Below the pieces are notes generated by a model that worked only from the letters and a program-made list of their open reading frames with translations, was not told where the DNA came from and did not search any database. A DNA stretch of 64,000 nucleotides. Source: Periconia sp. R9002 (lineage: Eukaryota > Ascomycota > Dothideomycetes > Pleosporales > Periconiaceae). Position 1 is the first letter of the stretch; each line of letters opens with the position of its first letter. Positions 11,390-22,940 of this stretch are shown here, piece by piece. The translations under genes were made by a program, and so were the position numbers. The DNA lies in assembly GCA_023627715.1 (NCBI GenBank), contig JAMAHW010000106.1, positions 1 through 64,000 of the forward strand, written 5' to 3'.

Positions 11390-12727
11390 ATGGAATCGAC
11401 ATCCTCTCCTCAAATACCTTCATCTATTCTTATCATCGGAGGCGGCGTATTTGGTCTATCAACCGCTTGGGCGTTGTGTAAGAGACCGGAATACAAAAAC
11501 TCTTCCATCACTGTCATAGACCGGCTTGCTTTTCCTGCCACCGATGGATCAAGTATCGACTCGTCTCGTATCATACGAGCCGACTACTCGGCCGCTGTTT
11601 ACTCAAAGTTAGCAGTGAAAGCCCTTCAGAGATGGCGGACAGACTTCGCTCCGGAACACTACCATCAGACTGGACTCTGTGTAACTGCTGCAGGGCCCGA
11701 GCAGAAATACGTGACTGATTCGCTGGCCAACGTGCAAGCTCTAGGAGTCGACAAGATTGAGGTACTGAATACATCAGAGGATATCAAGAGAGCGTGCGGA
11801 CTCGAAGCAGTTAGTCCCAATGGAGGTGGTAATGTAGGCTATGTGAACTGGAGTTCCGGTTGGGCGAATGCAGAGGGCGGCATGCGATGGCTACGCGAAA
11901 AAGTGGAAAAACTAAATCGCGTCAATTTCGTTGTTGGGAAAGTGAAGAAGCTCCAGATCAACCACCAAACCAACACTGTTTCCGGCGCCATCCTCGAAGA
12001 TTCCTCTGAAGTTCATGCAGACCTTACCATCCTTGCCGCCGGTGCATGGTCCGCATCCCTCATAGATTTACGTGGAATTTGCAAAGCCACCGGCCAGGCC
12101 CTCTTTTACATGCCCATTTCCGCCTCGGAAGAAGCCAAACTCTCCAATAAACCTACCATCCTGAACCTTTCGAACGGTCTATTCATGATCCCGCCCGCAA
12201 AAGGTCTTCTGAAGATCGCCCGCCACGGCGACGGATACATCAACCCGACCGTCATCCCCCACCCCGAATCTACAGATCCAAACGAAACCATCACCGTCTC
12301 ACTACCTTACACCCACGTCAACGATCCAAGCCTCTCGGTCCCAATCGAAGCACACCGCGAATGCCGTGATTTCCTATCCTCCATCCACCCTTCGCTTGCT
12401 GTCCCTTCACGACCTTTTACGCAATCCAAAATTTGCTGGTATACGGACACTCGGAACGGCGACTTTCTCATCACGTATCATCCAAAGTACAAGGGCTTGT
12501 TCGTTGCTACCGGCGGTTCGGGACATGGATACAAGTTTCTGCCCGTCATCGGCGACAGCATTATGGAATGCATCATGGGCCGCACGCCAGAAGATTTCAA
12601 GGACAGGTGGAAGTGGCCGGAAGAGCGTGTGCCGGAGGAACTTTGGAAGGGAGATGGGAGTCGTGGTGGCCCCGTTGGGATGGTGTTGGAGGAAGAGCTG
12701 AGGAAGAGTGGGAAGGCGAGGTTATAG
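11390..12727 (+). CDS. FAD-dependent amine oxidase (fructosyl amino acid oxidase / sarcosine oxidase family)
   Basis: Single exon, 445 aa. The reading frame opens at 11324, but the ATG at 11390 gives the usual short N-terminus before the dinucleotide-binding motif ILIIGGGVFGLSTAWAL; the extra upstream 22 residues are hydrophobic and non-family. Other family features are SSRIIRADYSA, the covalent-flavin cysteine in KICWYTDT (about residue 350), and GGSGHGYKFLPVIGD near the C-terminus. The enzyme should oxidise the secondary-amine C-N bond of an N-alkylated or glycated amino acid, releasing hydrogen peroxide. Saccharopine or L-pipecolate oxidase activity is an alternative within the same family. 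The C-terminus is ARL, a plausible PTS1-type peroxisomal signal as in other fungal amadoriases. Family is confident; the exact substrate is not. Confidence 0.85.
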   Translation: MESTSSPQIPSSILIIGGGVFGLSTAWALCKRPEYKNSSITVIDRLAFPATDGSSIDSSRIIRADYSAAVYSKLAVKALQRWRTDFAPEHYHQTGLCVTAAGPEQKYVTDSLANVQALGVDKIEVLNTSEDIKRACGLEAVSPNGGGNVGYVNWSSGWANAEGGMRWLREKVEKLNRVNFVVGKVKKLQINHQTNTVSGAILEDSSEVHADLTILAAGAWSASLIDLRGICKATGQALFYMPISASEEAKLSNKPTILNLSNGLFMIPPAKGLLKIARHGDGYINPTVIPHPESTDPNETITVSLPYTHVNDPSLSVPIEAHRECRDFLSSIHPSLAVPSRPFTQSKICWYTDTRNGDFLITYHPKYKGLFVATGGSGHGYKFLPVIGDSIMECIMGRTPEDFKDRWKWPEERVPEELWKGDGSRGGPVGMVLEEELRKSGKARL

Positions 12728-14231
12728 TTGTTTTGAAATATTGATATATTGTAGACATCAATATTTCTAAGGATACTTATCTCTTCAGTGAGCAAGTATG
12801 TTTGAAATCGTAAGATTGGCGCTAGTGTTTTTGAAGATACATCCCAGCTGTTACCTATAATGAGACTGAAGATGATGAGACTACAGACCGCTTCGTGACA
12901 GCGAAGAACGCATTCCACTTTTTTGTACGTTACATGTCTTTTGGTTGAGACACGAACAAAACTATCCTACCAAACACTCACACAATTCACACTCAAGGCT
13001 AGCCATGGCATTCTACGCTGTGCAGTACATATCCAACATCACAAAGTTTGACCGTACTATATTTCGTTAAAACCATTCGAAATCAATCACAAGGAAAACT
13101 TTCATCTCCCACCAAGAAACTGTATTCATTAAGATCTTATTACAACCACCCGAAAACCCCGAACAAGGAATTGAGGGCAGAACGGATCTTTTCCTTTATC
13201 AAACATCATCCAACATGTATGCCTAAAAGTACAGAACCTATGCATGCGGATGCAGTAAAAAAGAAGAATTTCAACAATGCCCCTGAACGCCTTAAAACCA
13301 AACCTCAAGTGCCGGACACCATCAGATCAGATGTTTCCCAAACACAGTACTAAGCCTAGAGAACTTGAAATGAGGCTCAACAGAGAGGTCAGGGGATAGG
13401 CGGGCGATGTTGTCTTTGGTAGTTGGGGTATTCGGGTGTTATCAATACTGAAATAACAGCTAAATAACTATTCTGGAGGTTTGAGAAAATTTGTGCTTAT
13501 GATCTCCCGTGGAGAACATTTTATATGATTATTTGAGGATTAGATTTAGCTAAACGTAGACGCATTTTCTGGAGAGTTTCTCGTAACAAACACAATCGTA
13601 CTCTTGGCCAAGTCGCAGGATATGTCTTCTCTTGCGAAATAGTCAGATTTCTTGAGTATGTTGGGTGTGTTGGGTACTATGGGGCGTGTCGTGGGCTTGT
13701 GTAGTTACATTGATCACATTGATGTAGGTACGTGATGAGACGCTAGCGTTTGGGTAGTATGTATGTATGTATGTATGTATGTATATAGGTTAACCATGTT
13801 TTCGTTGTCTATAGGAAGATGTCTGGGATTAATATTCATGTATTGATTATCGAAGTATAAACGGATTTCGTACGCCCTAGCCAAGGACGCCATTATAATG
13901 GATACCTTTGTGTCGATGCCGCGAATAATTCAGTACTCTGCAATAATAAACTTTATATTTTTTATATACGGACTTAGAGAGTGGGTTGTCGTATTTATAT
14001 GTATAGATGTATAGTAGACTAGCAGTCACGGGACTTGTTATACGTAGCTTAACCACACGCATGAGGCTGCAGTTGCGTGTGGGGTTTCTGGTCGAGAACT
14101 CGTCAGCCTCATCCACTCTCTATGCCCCCAACAACGACTTGCCCACCTGGCGTCGTGCGAAGTGTTATTGAGCTATTTTCAAGCCAACGTTCACTAGCTC
14201 TCTACAATATCAATCATTGTACGGCGGTGAG
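12728..14231. other. Intergenic, AT-rich, no gene recognised
   Basis: About 1.5 kb lie between the FAD oxidase and the HET gene. From about 13,400 the sequence becomes AT-rich and stop-rich, with a tetranucleotide microsatellite at 13757-13784. No coding frame with family resemblance was seen. The AT-rich character suggests a decayed repeat flank, but no repeat unit could be delimited. Confidence 0.45.
13757..13784. repeat. (GTAT)7 microsatellite
   Basis: Seven perfect copies of GTAT, followed by ATA. The tract lies in the AT-rich gene-free stretch upstream of the HET-domain gene. Confidence 0.95.
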
Positions 14232-16467
14232 ATGCGGGCGCCCGCTACTAGCCGCGATGAGCCTAACGAGCGGAAGAGACAACATACTATAGAGGTACCC
14301 ACGCTATCAGAGGAAAGTGTTAAGAGAAGACTAATGAAGAAGCCGCAGTCAGTGTCACCTCAAGTTGATAGTGATTTAGGACCTCCGCTCTGTGTCTTAT
14401 GTCGCGACGATTTGCTTGATCAAAACACGGCTTGTGAATTAACAGGAGCTTCTGGATGCATCGCGTGCGAGTTGATCGGAGATTCGTCGCTTTCAAATGA
14501 GCTCCAAGCGAGCGCGGAGGAGCTCAGAGCCGCATTGTGGATTGGGAGGCTCCGGGTTAATTCGCCGAAGCAACACTCTCGAGCTATGATTACCGCGAAG
14601 AGTGCGCAGAGGGCTTGTGGAGAACTGGTATAAACGATGTTGAACCATACGAGAATGTTTATCTAATGGAACCTAGCAAATCATTACTGGAAAGACGGAC
14701 TACTCGGCGGTCGTTGGTGAAGTGATCAACTTCGATGCGGTTGTAAACTGGCTCGAACACTGCGAAATCGTTCACGGGACGGCCTGCCTTCGCTCCGACT
14801 CACCTCTACGGCTTTCCAAGTCGAGAGAGGTACTCGTAATAGATGTTGTTCAGAACTGCTTAGCAATGAAAAACACCACTACTAAATACTTCGCGCTAAG
14901 TTACGTTTGGGGGAATGCAATCACGGGCACAACGACGACTACAACGCACAATCTATCTGATCGCATGGAACCAGGGTCTCTGGAGAAGATAGCTTCCATA
15001 CCAAAGACCGTCTCTGACGCTATCGAGCTTACACGCAAGACGGGCGTACGCTACCTTTGGGCGGATTGCCTTTCGATCATCCAAGACTCTCCGAAGAAGC
15101 ACCAGGATATACATGATATGGATATTATATTTGCCCAAGCCGCACTAACCATTGTCGCAGTCAGTGGCCTAGATGCCAACTCAGGTCTAGCTGGAGTTTG
15201 TCCGGGATCACGCAGGAAACGAACCACTGCCGTCACGCATGGACAGTACACGGCAAAACTGTGTCTACCTGCGGACAAACCGGATTTGATGAGCGAAACA
15301 GTCTACCAATCCCGCGGGTGGACATTGCAAGAGCTGCTTCTTTCGAAGCGATTGCTATTTCTTACAGAACACCAAGCTTCCTTCTTCTGCGATACCTCAA
15401 GTCGATCGGAAGCAGCTAGTGAGGAGAAATTCGGGGATAACGAATTGTTCGGGACAGGCAGGATATATCTTCAATCAAACCTCGGTGTACCACGAAGCAC
15501 GGATGTGGTATTGGAATCATACACCGCGATGATCAAAGAATACACAAAACGGCGACTGAGCTACGAGGAAGACATTGAAAACGCTTTCTCGGGGTTGGCG
15601 TCCATCCTGGAAGAATGGTGTGGAGGATCCCCAGTCGTTCACGGCATCATGTCGAGCTTCTTCGGTTACTCGATGCTATGGGCGTTTCAGGAAGACCAAT
15701 ATTATTTCAATAAACGCCTAGTAAGAGAAATAGGGCAGAAGAGAGTGGGGTTTCCGTCGTGGTCATGGGTTGGATGGACTGCGTGCGCGTCAAACATCTG
15801 CAGTAACCTTTCCGTACATCTACCACTTAAGTCACTGATGAGAAATGTCGTGGTTACCAGCTATAACACTCGAGACGACCCAGTATCACACAGTGTGATC
15901 GATCGATCCGCCGTGAAGGCTGATGCTCTGTCTGAAGAACAGCTAATACGAATCCACGTGAACCCTGTCGACTCCAGCTTCCCATTCTCTACCACTAGTA
16001 CCCTGGAATTTGAGGCAGAGCGGACAGATTGGACCAACTACGAGATCAAACACATAGACCTTTCCGGTTACATCATCATGTTCACTCCGACCCGCGAGTC
16101 CTCCCTTTGCGGATTCTTATCTCTGGTTCCAGCAGCACACATCAGCGATGAGGCTCACAGTCACGCATCACGTTCATGGGGCCTGGTTCGCACTCATCTT
16201 CTGCAGTTGGCGCCCTGGGATGGCGTCAACGACGCCATCCAATTGCTGCTCAACGAGGTCGAGGAAAACGAATGCAATGAAGGATTCTCCGCCAGGAAGT
16301 TTCGAGAGCGTTTGCAGCAATGCAGACCCTTCTCTGTCCTACTCGTGCGACGGAAAGACCATGCTTGGGAACGGATAGGTTCTGGCTTGATCTTTGGAAA
16401 GGATTGGCCGTCGAGTAGTAAACAGGCGAAGATTCAAGCTTACCGAGAGAAGATAGTACTTGTGTAG
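14232..16467 (+). CDS. HET-domain protein (heterokaryon-incompatibility-type)
   Basis: The model is join(14232..14627, 14677..16467), 728 aa. The 49-nt intron (14628-14676) has a GTATAA donor, a CTAATG branch and a TAG acceptor, phase 0. The frame stays open across the join into KTDYSAVVGEVINFDAVVNW. The HET domain (PF06985 type) follows, with YFALSYVWG, IPKTVSDAIELTRKTGVRYLWADCLSIIQD, IFAQAALTIVAVSG and SRGWTLQELLLSKRLLFL. A CxxC-type pair lies in the N-terminal part (CVLCRDD) with further cysteines (GCIACEL). No NACHT, WD40 or ankyrin extension is present. HET domains mediate non-self-recognition cell death in several fungi, but most family members have no assigned role. The start follows the first in-frame ATG; an upstream exon is possible. 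Confidence 0.85.
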
Positions 16468-16751
16468 AGTTCGTGAATATGCAAAAAGCAGGTGGTGAAT
16501 ATGATTTGCATACTTTTCCCTTCAACCCATCGAAAGGAACAAAACAAAAAAAAAACGCCATCGCTACATGATGTTCCAGTATGCATTCCATACAACACCC
16601 ACTCAAACAAAAAAAAACAAGCGCCCCCAGAAAAGCAAACCCCAAAAAGCTAACAAGTACAAATACAAATACATCCCTTCTTCACTTTCCCCACGTTCCC
16701 CCTCTCCCTAAGATAATCATACACCCCGTAAAAACAAACCATAAACAAACT

Positions 16752-17069
16752 CTACAAAGACCCAGGCAGATCCTTCTCCCCAACCTTCCCATTCACACTC
16801 CGCACAAGCTGTCGCCCCATCATCTTGGACAGCTGACTCGCATACTCCTTCTTGCTAATCGAGCGCTTCAAGCCTTCGCCCTCGCGATACGCGGGCGGGG
16901 CGCTGTGATCGATGACGCCGCTGTCTGCAGAAGTAGATTGGCGCTCGTAGGATTCTGACCTGCGGGACTGCGAGGGGGCGGACGAGGTTGAGTCTAGGGA
17001 GGCGCGGGCGGAGGAGAGGGTAGGTTCGGTGGGTGGGGTGGGGAGGGAGGCTGCGGCCGTGGTTTGCAT
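16752..17069 (-). CDS. Small uncharacterised protein (105 aa)
   Basis: Single exon with ATG at 17069 and stop at 16752. The N-terminal two thirds are Ser/Thr/Pro/Ala-rich and probably disordered. The C-terminal 40 residues, RSISKKEYASQLSKMMGRQL and VNGKVGEKDLPGSL, look conserved and amphipathic. It lacks a signal peptide and a membrane segment. I do not recognise the family. Codon use is GC3-rich, unlike the surrounding A-rich non-coding sequence, which supports a real gene. A short DNA-binding or scaffold role would be speculation. Confidence 0.6.
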   Translation of the reverse strand: MQTTAAASLPTPPTEPTLSSARASLDSTSSAPSQSRRSESYERQSTSADSGVIDHSAPPAYREGEGLKRSISKKEYASQLSKMMGRQLVRSVNGKVGEKDLPGSL

Positions 17070-18170
17070 GGTGGAGGGTGGTTGGTGTGGTGAGTTGGTG
17101 TTTGCGGGTTTTTGGGAAAGGTTGTGTAGAATGGATGGTTTTGATGGTTGCTTGTTATGTCGACTCCTTGCGTTTTTGTCGAGGATTTGCAGACGGCAGA
17201 TTTGAGAAATCGATTATGTCTGACTCTGAAGAGTAATGACGATGACGACAGTAGATGGATGGTGTAACCGTCGTAGATTTGATGCAAGAGGAGATGGATG
17301 GGGGGTATCTTTAAACAAAGAAGAAAAAGCTTTGTATGCTGTTATGTATGATTCTTGGGGGAAAAAAGAAACAAACAAACTCCAAAGCGCACAAGATATA
17401 TACTCCTTCGACAAAGCAAGTCCATCCAACAACGATATCACCACCCTCCCTCAAAATCCCCGACGTCATACCAGCGCCATACCCTCAGCTCAGCTCACCA
17501 CCCACGCGAACACCGTTCAACAAACGCAAAACGCACCGCAACAAGAAAACCCATGACAAAAAACCGCCCATCATGCCCGAAAACGGAAATATGGCCCAAG
17601 CCTCCTCGCCACGATCGCTACCGCTTTAGTCCAGGAACAATGCACACACGCACCACTGCATGGCTCCTGTTTCTTGGGACCACGACTGTAAGCGGGAATG
17701 TTGGACCATGGGAGAAGCTTTATCCTGTATTTTATTGTTGCGTTTCGGGGAGGTGGATGGGTGGATGCAGGTGAAGTCTGGGGTTGGGAGCAGGAAATGC
17801 AGGTTTGGTATTAGTGCTTGGTGATGTCATCCAATGACGATGCGATGTAGGGGCGTGAAACGAAGGATGGGCGTTGCGGCAAGCGGCTTAACCGATAAGT
17901 ACGCGCATGTGTGAGATGGTGAAGGTTCTCAGTAGGTATGTAGATAATGTACATACGGTAAATATAAAATGTACATGATTTCCTTTCATCATGAACCTAC
18001 GTAGTGGGTATCATATATGCTGTGTATCCAAGATCCAACCAGACCATCAACCTCACGCAAAATACGTGAATAATAAAACAGGACCAAACTCCATCATATG
18101 TGACTATCTCCTCCCTTTTACCGAACGTCGATCCCTCAACGTCAGGTACGGTACATCCGCACCTAGCTTC
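17070..18170. other. Intergenic, nothing recognised
   Basis: About 1.1 kb between two small minus-strand genes. The first 200 bases probably hold the promoter and leader of the 105-aa gene. The 17336-17774 frames are low-complexity Thr/Pro/Lys strings without family resemblance. The sequence becomes AT-rich near 17,900-18,100. Confidence 0.45.
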
Positions 18171-18638
18171 TCACCGGCGCACCAAGCCTTTCATCACACT
18201 GCCCCACAGCTTAACCCCAGAAACCACGGAATCCGTCTTCCGACTACCACTTCCACTACTGCTCACACTACCACGGTCCCTATTCTTAATAGCCTGTCGC
18301 TTGCTGGTGTTTGATTTGGCGCGCTCGATCTCGATATGCGTCGGCGCGTTGAATTGCCCGCTTAGCCGTGGAGCAGCGCGGGTTTCGGATCGCGATGGGG
18401 GTTGGAGAGATTGCGATGTGTAGGCTGATGTTGATGATGATACCGTGGGGGTCAGGTAGGAGTCGTTGCTGTAGGTACGGGGACGGTTCGGTGACGTAGG
18501 TTGCGTGGATACTGTAAGGGGTAAGGTAAGCACTGTGTGCAGATTGATAGATGCAGCGCCGACTGGGGTGTGCGTACCATGCAGGCCATGGTTGCTGCTG
18601 CTGCTACGTGGTTTTGTTTTCATGTGCTTGAATTTCAT
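18171..18638 (-). CDS. Small Ser-rich uncharacterised protein, possible in-frame intron
   Basis: Read without splicing this is a 155-aa protein from ATG 18638. It is basic and Ser-rich, with a conserved-looking central part (APRLSGQFNAPTHIEIERAK, SNTSKRQAIKNRDRGS) and the C-terminus SGVKLWGSVMKGLVRR. A 66-nt segment near the start has a GTACGC donor and a TTACAG acceptor and is a multiple of three, so removing it keeps the frame and gives a 133-aa protein. Which form is made cannot be decided here. No known domain, signal peptide or membrane span is seen. The family is unrecognised. Confidence 0.55.
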   Translation of the reverse strand: MKFKHMKTKPRSSSSNHGLHGTHTPVGAASINLHTVLTLPLTVSTQPTSPNRPRTYSNDSYLTPTVSSSTSAYTSQSLQPPSRSETRAAPRLSGQFNAPTHIEIERAKSNTSKRQAIKNRDRGSVSSSGSGSRKTDSVVSGVKLWGSVMKGLVRR

Positions 18639-19742
18639 GGTTTGCTTCTTCCTTGATATTTTCGATTTTCGGTTCTGGAGACCATGTGAAGATTTGTGGG
18701 GAAGGGGTTGGGTTTGATATTTAACATGTCGAGGGCGTTTTTGCGGATCGGATGACCCGAGATCTTCTGTCTCGGTGTTGCGGCCTTTTGAATATTAATC
18801 TCAACGTCACCATTTTCCTACTTGGCATTTGAACGTTGTCACCGTTGCTGTGTGGCGCGAGGGAACAAATCATATCCCGTAGGGAAGTGGCTCGGCACGG
18901 TTGATCGACGCTTACCTTCGTTTACTGCCTCGGAGCGGCATAGGCATTGCTTAGTTGTGTGCCTGGTGATGGCTATGCGGTGGATCTGCAACGGGCGGTG
19001 CAAAGTATGACGGGACCGGACACCAAATTCATGTATGACAGTCCATCTAGGAGGCAATAACGTTGTCTTGTATTCTGCTCGTGTTGCAACGGTATCAACT
19101 TAATGTTTGCTTCGCTAGGTATTTTGGATATTGTCCTACAAATCAAGTTTAAGGTAACACACTTGCGTCGTAAGCGTCACGGACCTCAAGAACACATGTA
19201 TTACATCAGTATAGTGAAGTGGAATTCAATGGCATCCTCCCTCCTTGAAATCAGAGACTTCGCTCAGATAGGTAGGTATCTTGATGCCTCTCCATTGAAA
19301 TCGGACTGGCTCAATGCTATCAACAAACTATTCGTAAACCAGCCGTCCCGCATATGTCCAATAAATATACCTACAGTTGTAACACGACGTACAAGAATAT
19401 CTGTAGGTACATGAACACCTTTGTATTGAAGAAAATTGGAAAAGTACTTTTATCGATGAAAACTGTTCTTTGCCCCCAACTTTCCCTCAAGAACGATAGA
19501 GAAGTGCTGGTCGTCCAAACATCCTTTTAAGGATCTTCCCCGGGTACAATGTCGAACGTGGTGTGGCCTTCTGAGACCTTGATGGCGCTTCGAGTCACCT
19601 CTAGTTGGAAGAAACTGATGATATGCCCATGAATTTAAACACCAATAGCATTGAAGCAGGTGATAATGAAAAGCATTGCTAGCTAAAGAACCTCGTCAGA
19701 CACGAGCCTTTCCTTTCCTTCTCACTTTCCCCACGAATGAGT
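18639..19742. other. Intergenic, nothing recognised
   Basis: About 1.1 kb between the promoter side of the Ser-rich gene and the 3' end of the 148-aa membrane protein gene. Only short open frames occur, none with family resemblance. The part from 19,050 to 19,400 is AT-rich. Confidence 0.45.
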
Positions 19743-20189
19743 CTAGCTACTGTTTCCTAGTGCCTCATATCTGCAGCCATCCCACGTATACCCAGGCTTC
19801 CTCTCCCTGCTATGATAATGCAATGATAACATAACAAAATACATGAAATGAATCATGCCTAGGATATTGAAAAACAGTTCTCGAAAGTTTGGTTCTCCTC
19901 TAGCTTTGAGCACCGCGAGCATAGGCAAAACAACTGCAAGCATGACAATATATTTTGTTGTTATCATTGCGAACGTGGCTCCCTCCCATATTTGCAGGCA
20001 AGCCGGTCCGGGGGAGAATAGGCCAAAGCGGTCGGGGATGTGAAGGATTTGCGATTGGATGATGTATCCGTAGTGCGCGAGGAAAAGGTGCATCGGGTCA
20101 TATTCGCCGTTTATAACTTCGCTGACTTTGAGGACGGGTATCATCTCGGCGAGATGAATGATGAGTTCCTTGAGCATGCCGAAAGCCAT
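19743..20189 (-). CDS. Small multi-pass membrane protein (148 aa), uncharacterised
   Basis: Single coding exon with ATG at 20189. Several hydrophobic stretches are visible: about residues 3-20, then TTKYIVMLAVVLPMLAVL (about 78-95) and NILGMIHFMYFVMLSL (about 107-122). This suggests two to four membrane passes. Between them lies LAHYGYIIQSQILHIPDRF. The protein ends with a hydrophilic RERKPGYTWDGCRYEALGNSS. The family is not recognised. Upstream, a strong GTGAGT donor and TAG acceptor define a likely 5' UTR intron (20206-20260). The only frame across that join has a TAA before the ATG, supporting 20189 as the true start. Confidence 0.6.
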   Translation of the reverse strand: MAFGMLKELIIHLAEMIPVLKVSEVINGEYDPMHLFLAHYGYIIQSQILHIPDRFGLFSPGPACLQIWEGATFAMITTKYIVMLAVVLPMLAVLKARGEPNFRELFFNILGMIHFMYFVMLSLHYHSRERKPGYTWDGCRYEALGNSS

Positions 20190-20678
20190 CTTGAGTTATC
20201 CGAGACTAGCCCCCAGAAGACCGTCAGTATCATTTCCAAAGTCCCTCAATGACAACTCACCAGGAAGCAGACCAACTGGCGTTTTCAACAGGATATGTGA
20301 ATAGTCTTCTTGCCGGCAAAGCGATATAAAGCGAAGGAATTGTTCAGGTAACCGCGTAACGATGAACCGAGTGGAATAAAATATGCAGGTAGACTGGGAT
20401 ATCGATGGAGCAGAACGATGTGAATGTTTCGAAGTGGTGAGGAGAAGTAAGAATCTGAGGGCAACTGGCGGATTTTTGTACCGTCAGTCGGCGTGTACCG
20501 TCGTCGCTTCCTTCCTTCAACACTGAATAGGGATAGACTTGGGTAGCTACGTTGCGGGACGGGTGGGAAAGGCAGTTAGAAGGAAGTCACGTTTCACATA
20601 TTCTGTGGCAGGCACGTCAGTTGGGAAGTGAAAGGTGCTTCGCTATCATTTGTGAGTTCAGTATCAATTGTATCCTAA
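20190..20678. other. 5' leader/promoter of the 148-aa gene, with likely 5' UTR intron
   Basis: This 489-bp stretch separates two minus-strand genes. The likely 5' UTR intron at 20206-20260 (55 nt, GTGAGT to CTAG) belongs to the gene starting at 20189. The rest is AT/GC-balanced without open frames of note, and the 3' UTR of the NmrA-like gene lies at its far end. Confidence 0.5.
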
Positions 20679-21880
20679 TTACGCAGTCCCCTTCTTCCCC
20701 CAAGCAGCCTCAATCACATCCCTCACCGAGAAAGGCTTGACCTCTGGATACTCGTCGTTTCTCAGCCCCAAGCCCGAAACATCGGTGATGTTCTTCACGA
20801 TCATGAGATCGAATTCCACTATCAAAGCTTTTACGCCCGCTTCATCGAGTCCGTACTGCGGCGGTGTCTCCGCGAGTACCGTGGCCTCCCCTTTTTCTAA
20901 CTTCTCGATTGTATCGTAGGTAACGTTCCATTTTGCTCCTGCAAAAGATGTGATGGTGTCGTCAGCTGAGGTGCTTCATTATTCCCCACCACTCTTTAAT
21001 CACCCCTTTCTGTGATACCCCTGGTCATATCATACCCCGCAAAAGGAATACAAAAAGAAGCACTACTTACCAGTAACCTCCTCCGCAATCCTAACCACCT
21101 CATTCCACGACACACGATCCCCCGCAAACGCGCTAATCTCAGGCCACTTCCTCTCATCGTCCACCAACGCCGCAACATACCGCCCAACATCGCTCGAGTG
21201 CAGAAACGTCACGGGGTTCGTCCCATCGCCCGGCACAGCCGCTCTGTGATTCTCAAAATCGACCACGAATTTGAAGGGAGCGAGGTTCGTGGGGAAGTGC
21301 GGGGTCCCGAGGTAATCAGACACCCAGCCGAAGATGACGCGCGTGAATTCGAGGTTCGTGGTGCGGAGGAGGGAGATGGCGGAGAGCCACCATGCGGCGG
21401 CGGGTTGGAAGGATAGCATTCTGGGGGTTTGGGGGGTTAGTTTGGGTGGGAGAAGGGAGTGTTGGAGAGGGGTTGATTACTCTTCGGAGTAGTTGACGCC
21501 ATATTCGCTGGGCATGAAGCGTTTTACGGAGGGAGCTTGTGATGCGGCGGTGATGAGGTTGAGTTGGCATTGGCTGGCCTGCTCTGAAGCCATGATGATC
21601 GCTGAGATGACTACATTTACATTCTGTTCTACGAGCATTTTTTTCAAGTTTTCGACGTTGGAGTAATCTGCTGCGAGGACGGGGACGTCTACGTCTGGGA
21701 TTGGGGACGCCTGGTTTCTTGGTTAATGACGGGGTATGTTACTGATAGAAGTCATTTGCCTTGTTCGCGACACACCTTTCGACTGAGCACGATGACTTTA
21801 TGCTTCTTCTGTCTGACGAGTTCCTGCACGATGGTCTTTCCGAAATCACCTGTTCCTCCTGCAACGGCTACGGTGACCAT
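20679..21880 (-). CDS. NmrA-like / isoflavone-reductase-like NAD(P)-binding protein
   Basis: Four exons: complement(20679..20938, 21071..21420, 21481..21710, 21776..21880), 314 aa. All three introns (21775-21711, 21480-21421, 21070-20939) have GT-AG ends and the phases agree. The N-terminus MVTVAVAGGTGDFGKTIVQEL carries the GGTGxxG dinucleotide-binding loop of an atypical short-chain dehydrogenase. It is followed by ADYSNVENL, VVISAIIM and RFMPSEYGVNYSEE, the region of the family's catalytic/substrate loop. Later come GDGTNPVTFLHSSDVGRYVA and a C-terminal WNVTYDTIEKLE. NmrA-type proteins act either as redox-sensing regulators or as small-molecule reductases; this sequence alone does not say which. 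The protein should be cytosolic. Confidence 0.85.
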
Positions 21881-22940
21881 TTTTTTTTTTTTCGATCAAT
21901 GCTTGTTTTAACAAGATGATGTGACGAGATGTGACAACAAAGAAGAGCGGAGTCTTTTCTTTCTTTTCCAATGGAACTCAACGATTTGTCTTGATCCTGT
22001 TGAATAAAAAAACCACTCAAAAACGTCTCCAATACCTCGAATATATACTTCATCCCCCTCCACCCCGTACGTGTATAGTAAGTGAGCTCCGCGCTCTTGG
22101 CATTCATCACACCACTGACACCGTTATACTGTAAACTTACATAATCTCCCTTCAAGTAACTACGCATTTGTAATCACCTTCTTCCATCGTCCTATAAAAA
22201 CGGCGCCTATACGCAAGCGCCCTTTTTCCATGGCCGTCATTTATTTCACGTCCAACGTTTCTGTGGGGTCATTGCTACTCTATGCACGACATGTGCTTCA
22301 CATTCCAAACTAAATCCGGAACCTTGCGCCCTTTTTAACGGTTCTAGTGGGGTGTTTTTTTTTCGTACGAGAGTGTTTGATTGTATAAGCAAAACTTGTT
22401 TTGAGGGGGTTGACTAGCCTGAAGGAGTAATTTTTGGGGTTCGGAGGCTTGTTGGGTCGGCTGGGCATTTTCTTGGGTTTGGGTAACAGAAGGAGATGGA
22501 AGTGCTGCAAATATGCAAATTTGAAGCAAATGCGTTATTGATCATCGAGAGAAATTTGGTCATTACTCAGCTGACTATGCGGGAACATATATCGTGGGTA
22601 CAAAGTCAGCTTAACTCAACCAGGGTTGATACAATGAGTGATGAATGTGTTAATACACTACGCCACGTGGTGTCTCGATAACAAACAACTCTGTGCCTGG
22701 AGATGAACTCAAGAAGGCATTCTGGATCGCAAGATTCGCAGCTTCAGTCACCGTCTTGCAGTGCTTGTCCGAACTTCGGGCGAAAACAACCGTAATCCAC
22801 CCCAATGTAACTCACTCACTCCCCACTGCTAGTTCCAAACTCGCCATCATGTCTCCAACGCCAAATTCGCTGTGTCCGTCCCATCGCCTAGATGCGATCA
22901 GACTCGGGCAAGTCCATGGTGCTCAGAACCTTTCAAAAAA
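21881..22940. other. Intergenic with one copy of a dispersed repeat
   Basis: About 1.06 kb. The part next to 21880 is the promoter of the NmrA-like gene, including an A/T-run just before its ATG. A copy of a dispersed repeat sits at 22591-22706 (separate entry). No coding frame of note was found. Confidence 0.5.
22591..22706. repeat. Dispersed repeat, copy A (least mutated)
   Basis: About 116 bp, starting ATCGTGGGTACAAAGTCAGC. Related copies lie at 32873-32990 and 33020-33139. Copies A and B align without large gaps. Most differences are G in A to A in B, or C in A to T in B (for example GAGTGATGAATGTG against AAGTAATAAATATC). Copy A therefore looks like the less mutated member of a RIP-affected family. 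Confidence 0.85.
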
